Positions 62,001 through 64,000 of a DNA stretch of 64,000 nucleotides are shown piece after piece. The notes under the pieces are model-generated. The model was given only the letters and a program-made list of their open reading frames with translations, made no database searches and had not been told where the DNA came from. Numbering within the stretch: position 1 is the first letter of the stretch; each line of letters begins with the position of its first letter. The stretch comes from QHXQ01 sp045807745 (GTDB lineage Bacteria > Acidobacteriota > Blastocatellia > Pyrinomonadales > Pyrinomonadaceae). The stretch lies in the NCBI GenBank assembly GCA_045807745.1, contig JBJMGT010000042.1:256781-320780 (forward strand), in the 5' to 3' direction. The translations under genes and the position numbers were made by a program.

Positions 62001-62890
62001 ATGACGCGTACGTCGAAGGCAATGAGACAGCACAACTCACTTTGACGAACCCGGCCGGCGCGACGCTCGGCGCGCAGCAGACCGCCACGCTCACCATCAC
62101 GGACAACGACGCAGGCAGTGCAGCTAACCCCATCTTCTCTGCGCCGTTCTTCGTGCGGTTGCAGTATTTGGACTTCCTCTCACGCGAGCCGGACACGCCC
62201 GGCTTCAACGCTTGGCTCAATGTCTTAAACGGTTGCCCCGATGTGAATAACATCGATCCCAACAGCGCCTCGGCCGGGTGTGACCGCATCCTCGTCTCGT
62301 CGTCCTTCTTCGGCTCGCAGGAGTTTCAACTCAAGGGCTTCTTCGTCTTCCGTTTCTACAAAGTGGCCTTCAATCGCCTGCCGCAGTACACGGAGATCGT
62401 CGCGGACATGCGCAGCGTGACCGGCAGCACGGCGCAAGAGGTCTTCACGAAGAAGGCGGTCTTCAGCAACACCTTCACGCAGCGGCCGGAGTTCACAAAT
62501 CTCTACGGGCCGCTCTCGGACGCGAACTATGTGGCGGCGCTGATGGGGCGCTACGGCTTAAACTCCATCACCACGCCCGACCCGGCCGCGCCGGACGGCA
62601 CGAACAAAGTGACGCTGACGACGGCCAATCTGACCAGTCAACTCAGTGCCGGCACGCTGACGCGCGCACAGGTCTTGCGCGCCATCGCGGATTCGGATCA
62701 GGTCAACACGTTGGAGTTCACCAACGCTTTCGTCGGCATGCAGTACTACGGCTATCTGCGGCGCACACCGGACACGCCCGGCTTTAACGCGTGGTTCAAC
62801 TATCTGACGGCGAATCCGACGGACTTCCGCACGATGGTCAACGGGTTTATGAACTCGCAGGAGTACCGCCTGCGGTTTGGCGCGCCATAG
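59084..62890 (+). CDS. Large secreted multidomain protein: propeller-like domain, two BACON, PPC, Calx-beta, DUF4214
   Basis: A 1268-residue exported protein. Signal peptide 1-24 (MKKLLFVLSGFVLLSVFVLPAVLA) is followed by a Pro/Gln-rich linker. Residues about 165-590 form an unrecognised beta-propeller-like domain (PDPDMAAGPNHIVTVVNS ... DPRIAYDPVSNHWLMMAL ... GNRYGDYQGAAIDP). Two BACON domains follow (CSYSLTPTARNFTASGGS ... and CVYTLAPTAQSFTAAPAT ...), then a PPC domain (DRYTFNGIAGQQISISLSS ... DDDGGGGTNSRIPATSG), Calx-beta, and C-terminal DUF4214. The end from Calx-beta on is about 84% identical over a counted 114-residue stretch to that of the subtilase at 44946-50276. No catalytic motif is seen. 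Probably an extracellular binding protein. Confidence 0.9.
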   Translation: MKKLLFVLSGFVLLSVFVLPAVLARKPPVANKAPHRTTAKNTPPAPIQQPQAQPPQPTTGQRAEAFTTAPGVPFEPKQLKEPRAASLRAETDAEEEAETAPESDIDPATLRRLKQQPWRAPLATQPYTVQQDGATKQTRTSDGQQPLAPTQVRSFTGVSSNDQLDGFYHRPPDPDMAAGPNHIVTVVNSLFTVYNKSGAMLLSNSLKTRYNVVCSTCSPFDPRIAYDPVSNHWLMMALHHNESAHESNVLVSVSQTSDPTGVWFSYKLDGILAFNGEDTWADYPDLSFDGSAPEQGGAVYITTNQFTFGAGFFRTATLSILPKSALYAGTALNYWRDQNHLNADGSQAFTLRAAKTYGNPGVEYLINSRNGGSYVSLWRVAPTYPPTPVDWTLQQSITITTGGQRYTPPPDAAQAGGCGLLLATGDNRMYNAVWRNDHLYAAFAEAHDWGGGGGTVSAVHYLKINTTTNAAEINQLYGADGAYYFYPSIATDSADNIVLVFVRSSATEFGSIRYTGRLTTDATIQDSASLKDGVQCLTGNRYGDYQGAAIDPADGTKVWLYGEWTARTAGTPVDFDWGTWIGQVSFGTGPTCSYSLTPTARNFTASGGSDMVGVTTSAGCAWTASNNGNTWITITSGASGTDSGPVNYTVAANPNTSPRTGTMTIAGQTFTVTQDAAPCVYTLAPTAQSFTAAPATSSVGVTANSGCGWTAVSNSNFITINSGSSGNGSGTVSYSVTQNTTTSQRTGTMTIAGQTFTVTQAAVANSTCIPTALSFGQIVNSTLATSDCRATFHNGSYADRYTFNGIAGQQISISLSSVAYDTLLYLLAPAGTIATFDDDGGGGTNSRIPATSGTFALPTTGTYVIEATTFNPDTTGAYTLTLDGTTPAATVQFSAPGYSFSEGATSAPIVVTRTGDTTGTATVVFATADNTAAVPCSTINGTAYARCDYATTVDTLTFAPNVTSKTINIPLINDAYVEGNETAQLTLTNPAGATLGAQQTATLTITDNDAGSAANPIFSAPFFVRLQYLDFLSREPDTPGFNAWLNVLNGCPDVNNIDPNSASAGCDRILVSSSFFGSQEFQLKGFFVFRFYKVAFNRLPQYTEIVADMRSVTGSTAQEVFTKKAVFSNTFTQRPEFTNLYGPLSDANYVAALMGRYGLNSITTPDPAAPDGTNKVTLTTANLTSQLSAGTLTRAQVLRAIADSDQVNTLEFTNAFVGMQYYGYLRRTPDTPGFNAWFNYLTANPTDFRTMVNGFMNSQEYRLRFGAP

Positions 62891-62926
62891 CCGGCGCGCT
62901 AATAAAGCGGCAAACGCAAACCGGCG

Positions 62927-62961
62927 GCGGCGCGTCTTAATCTCCGCGCCGCTGTCTTTTT
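62927..62961 (+). terminator. Rho-independent terminator after the DUF4214 protein gene
   Basis: A perfect 8-bp GC stem (GCGGCGCG at 62927-62934, CGCGCCGC at 62945-62952) has a 10-nt loop, then TGTCTTTTT. It lies 37 bases after the stop codon. Confidence 0.8.
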
Positions 62962-62967
62962 GCATTC

Positions 62968-63000
62968 TAGGGCCGCTTGACCGCCAGCGGCCCTATCCTT
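62968..63000 (+). terminator. Second hairpin terminator in tandem
   Basis: A perfect 10-bp stem (62968-62977 with 62986-62995) has an 8-nt loop, followed by TCCTTTAG. It backs up the terminator just upstream. Confidence 0.7.
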
Positions 63001-63344
63001 TAGATTTCTTAGACCCCCCGGACGTGGGCGCTTTTCGAGCGTCTTTACTGTCGTGGAGTTGTGGTTAGGCTTGTTGCTCAGCTCACACGTCAAGTTGTGG
63101 CCCGCCCCGTGTAACCCACGCCGTCACCGGCCAAAGTTAGCGGCTCGGCGTTCCCAAGGTTGTCCGAAGCGCACCGCAAGCGTGCGTCTTTTGCGCGCCG
63201 GCTTAAGGTGTGCCGGGCGCGTTTGACGAGTGTGTTGTTGTTCAGGTTCGCACGTCACCCTCGCGCGTGTGGCGGCTGCTGGTAGAGTCGGCCCCTTGCG
63301 CTCAAATAGTGATCTAACAGAATAAGGTTTAAGAGGTTTAAGTT
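63001..63344. other. Intergenic leader of the last gene, nothing recognised
   Basis: About 340 bases with no credible frame or known RNA. A weak repeat of AAGAGGTTTAAG lies just before the last ATG at 63345. It should hold that gene's promoter. Confidence 0.35.
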
Positions 63345-64000
63345 ATGAATGCCAAGAGACATTTCAGAGCGCGGGGCACGCGCGGGTCTGTGCGCGTCAC
63401 GCTGTTGGCGCTCGCCTGTCTGTGCGCGCTCGTCGCCGGCCTTGGCCGGCTCGGCGCACAGCCGTCAAGCGCCGCCGACGCGCAAGGGACTAAGTTCCCG
63501 ACCGTGAAGCGCAAGGCCGCGCAAGGGGAGACGCAACAGCCGCAGACGGCCAAGCCGGCGAAGGGCGCGAAGACGCTCGCCGTCGTGCCCGCGTCGACCA
63601 GTTGTCCGACCAAGACGCCGATCAGTCCCGGTCAGACCCTCAACGGCGCGCTCGCGGGCACTGATTGCGGTTTAGGCGACGGTTCGTTCTACGACGAATA
63701 CACCTTCACCGCCACTGCGGGCCAACAGCTCTCGGTCTCGATGTCTTCGACCGACTTCGACACCTATCTGTTTTTGCTTAAGCCGAGCGAGACATTTCCC
63801 TCGCAGACAACCCTTCAGGACGACGACGGCGGCGGCGGCACCAACTCGCGCATCCCGGCCACCTCCGGCTTCGTCACTGTGTCTGAGACCGGCACGTATT
63901 CCATCCTCGCCAACTCGTTCGATGCAAACCAGACCGGCGCTTACTCAGTGACGCTGACCTTCGGCAGTGGCGGCGGGACGATCTGCCCGCCCAACCCGCC
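63345..64000 (+). CDS. Secreted protein with a PPC domain (3' end beyond the window)
   Basis: The frame starts at ATG 63345 and runs open to the window edge (218 codons seen). The N-terminus has a signal peptide (basic MNAKRHFRARGTRGSVR, then LLALACLCALVAGLG). A charged linker (60-90) is followed by a PPC domain, about 98-205: CPTKTPISPGQTLNGALAG ... DEYTFTATAGQQLSVSMSSTDFDTYLFLL ... DDDGGGGTNSRIPATSG ... TGAYSVTL. The domain is close to the PPC of the preceding gene, including a 42-base stretch of identical DNA. What follows the PPC is not visible; a DUF4214 or Calx-beta end would fit its neighbours. Confidence 0.9.
   Translation, partial: MNAKRHFRARGTRGSVRVTLLALACLCALVAGLGRLGAQPSSAADAQGTKFPTVKRKAAQGETQQPQTAKPAKGAKTLAVVPASTSCPTKTPISPGQTLNGALAGTDCGLGDGSFYDEYTFTATAGQQLSVSMSSTDFDTYLFLLKPSETFPSQTTLQDDDGGGGTNSRIPATSGFVTVSETGTYSILANSFDANQTGAYSVTLTFGSGGGTICPPNP

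Noticed and set aside
60200..62035. 611-residue minus-strand frame inside the BACON/PPC gene
   Set aside because: Antisense shadow; the plus strand has clear BACON, PPC and Calx-beta domains.

Overview
The window is high-GC DNA from a diderm (Gram-negative) bacterium. It is most likely an acidobacterium of the Blastocatellia type, although no rRNA gene is present to prove this. Supporting signs are BamA, Skp/OmpH, LpxA, LpxI and LolCD for the outer membrane; a TIGR03437-type C-terminal domain; FecR/DUF6600, BACON, Calx-beta and DUF4214 modules in large secreted proteins; and many secreted peptidases. The GC-rich code creates long antisense shadow frames, so genes were chosen by family recognition, ribosome binding sites and spacing.

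Layout. 1-3973 (+): the end of a secreted M1-peptidase-like protein whose three zinc ligands are all replaced, then a CtpA-type S41 protease. 18439-4011 (-): a long envelope-biogenesis run, read from the right: receiver/RsbW-like regulator, membrane glycosyltransferase, lolC, lolD, clpC, bamA, two skp/ompH genes, fabZ, lpxA, an AT-rich small gene and lpxI. lpxD is missing from its usual place. 18646-32546 (+): an acyltransferase, a pair of small conserved genes, three M20 metallopeptidases, a GNAT-like protein, era, prmA, rsmE, a small protein, a subtilisin and transketolase, followed by rpiB. 33035-39212: lipid kinase, quinone oxidoreductase, zinc-ribbon coiled-coil protein, topoisomerase IB and a BlaI/M56 pair. 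39213-40295: about 1.1 kb without a gene, holding a REP/MITE-like element with the first codons of a RAYT/IS200-type transposase. 40296-50276: FecR/DUF6600 protein, a TIGR03437 protein and a 1776-residue subtilase carrying a complete seven-repeat RCC1 propeller. 50523-57052 (-): a thiol-disulfide cluster (two TPR-TlpA paralogues, PepSY membrane protein, CcdA-TlpA fusion, one-cysteine thioredoxin-like protein) headed by thiO. 57209-64000: isocitrate dehydrogenase, a small secreted protein, and two large secreted proteins with BACON, PPC and DUF4214 modules, the last cut by the window end.

The most striking structure is not a gene. Ten intergenic elements are built of 7-bp tandem units (AGTGACA, GTTGTCA, AAGGCAA, ATTCCGC, AATCCGC, ATTTGAA and others). 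Most have one array facing its reverse complement, so they can fold into long hairpins. Sequences differ between elements but the heptad architecture is constant. They abut start and stop codons, and two contain the stop codon of the preceding gene. Cyanobacterial STRR heptamer repeats are the nearest thing I know of; I know of no described function for this set.

Together the genes suggest a heterotroph that exports many proteases and peptidases and large modular surface proteins, with active outer-membrane assembly and periplasmic redox chemistry.
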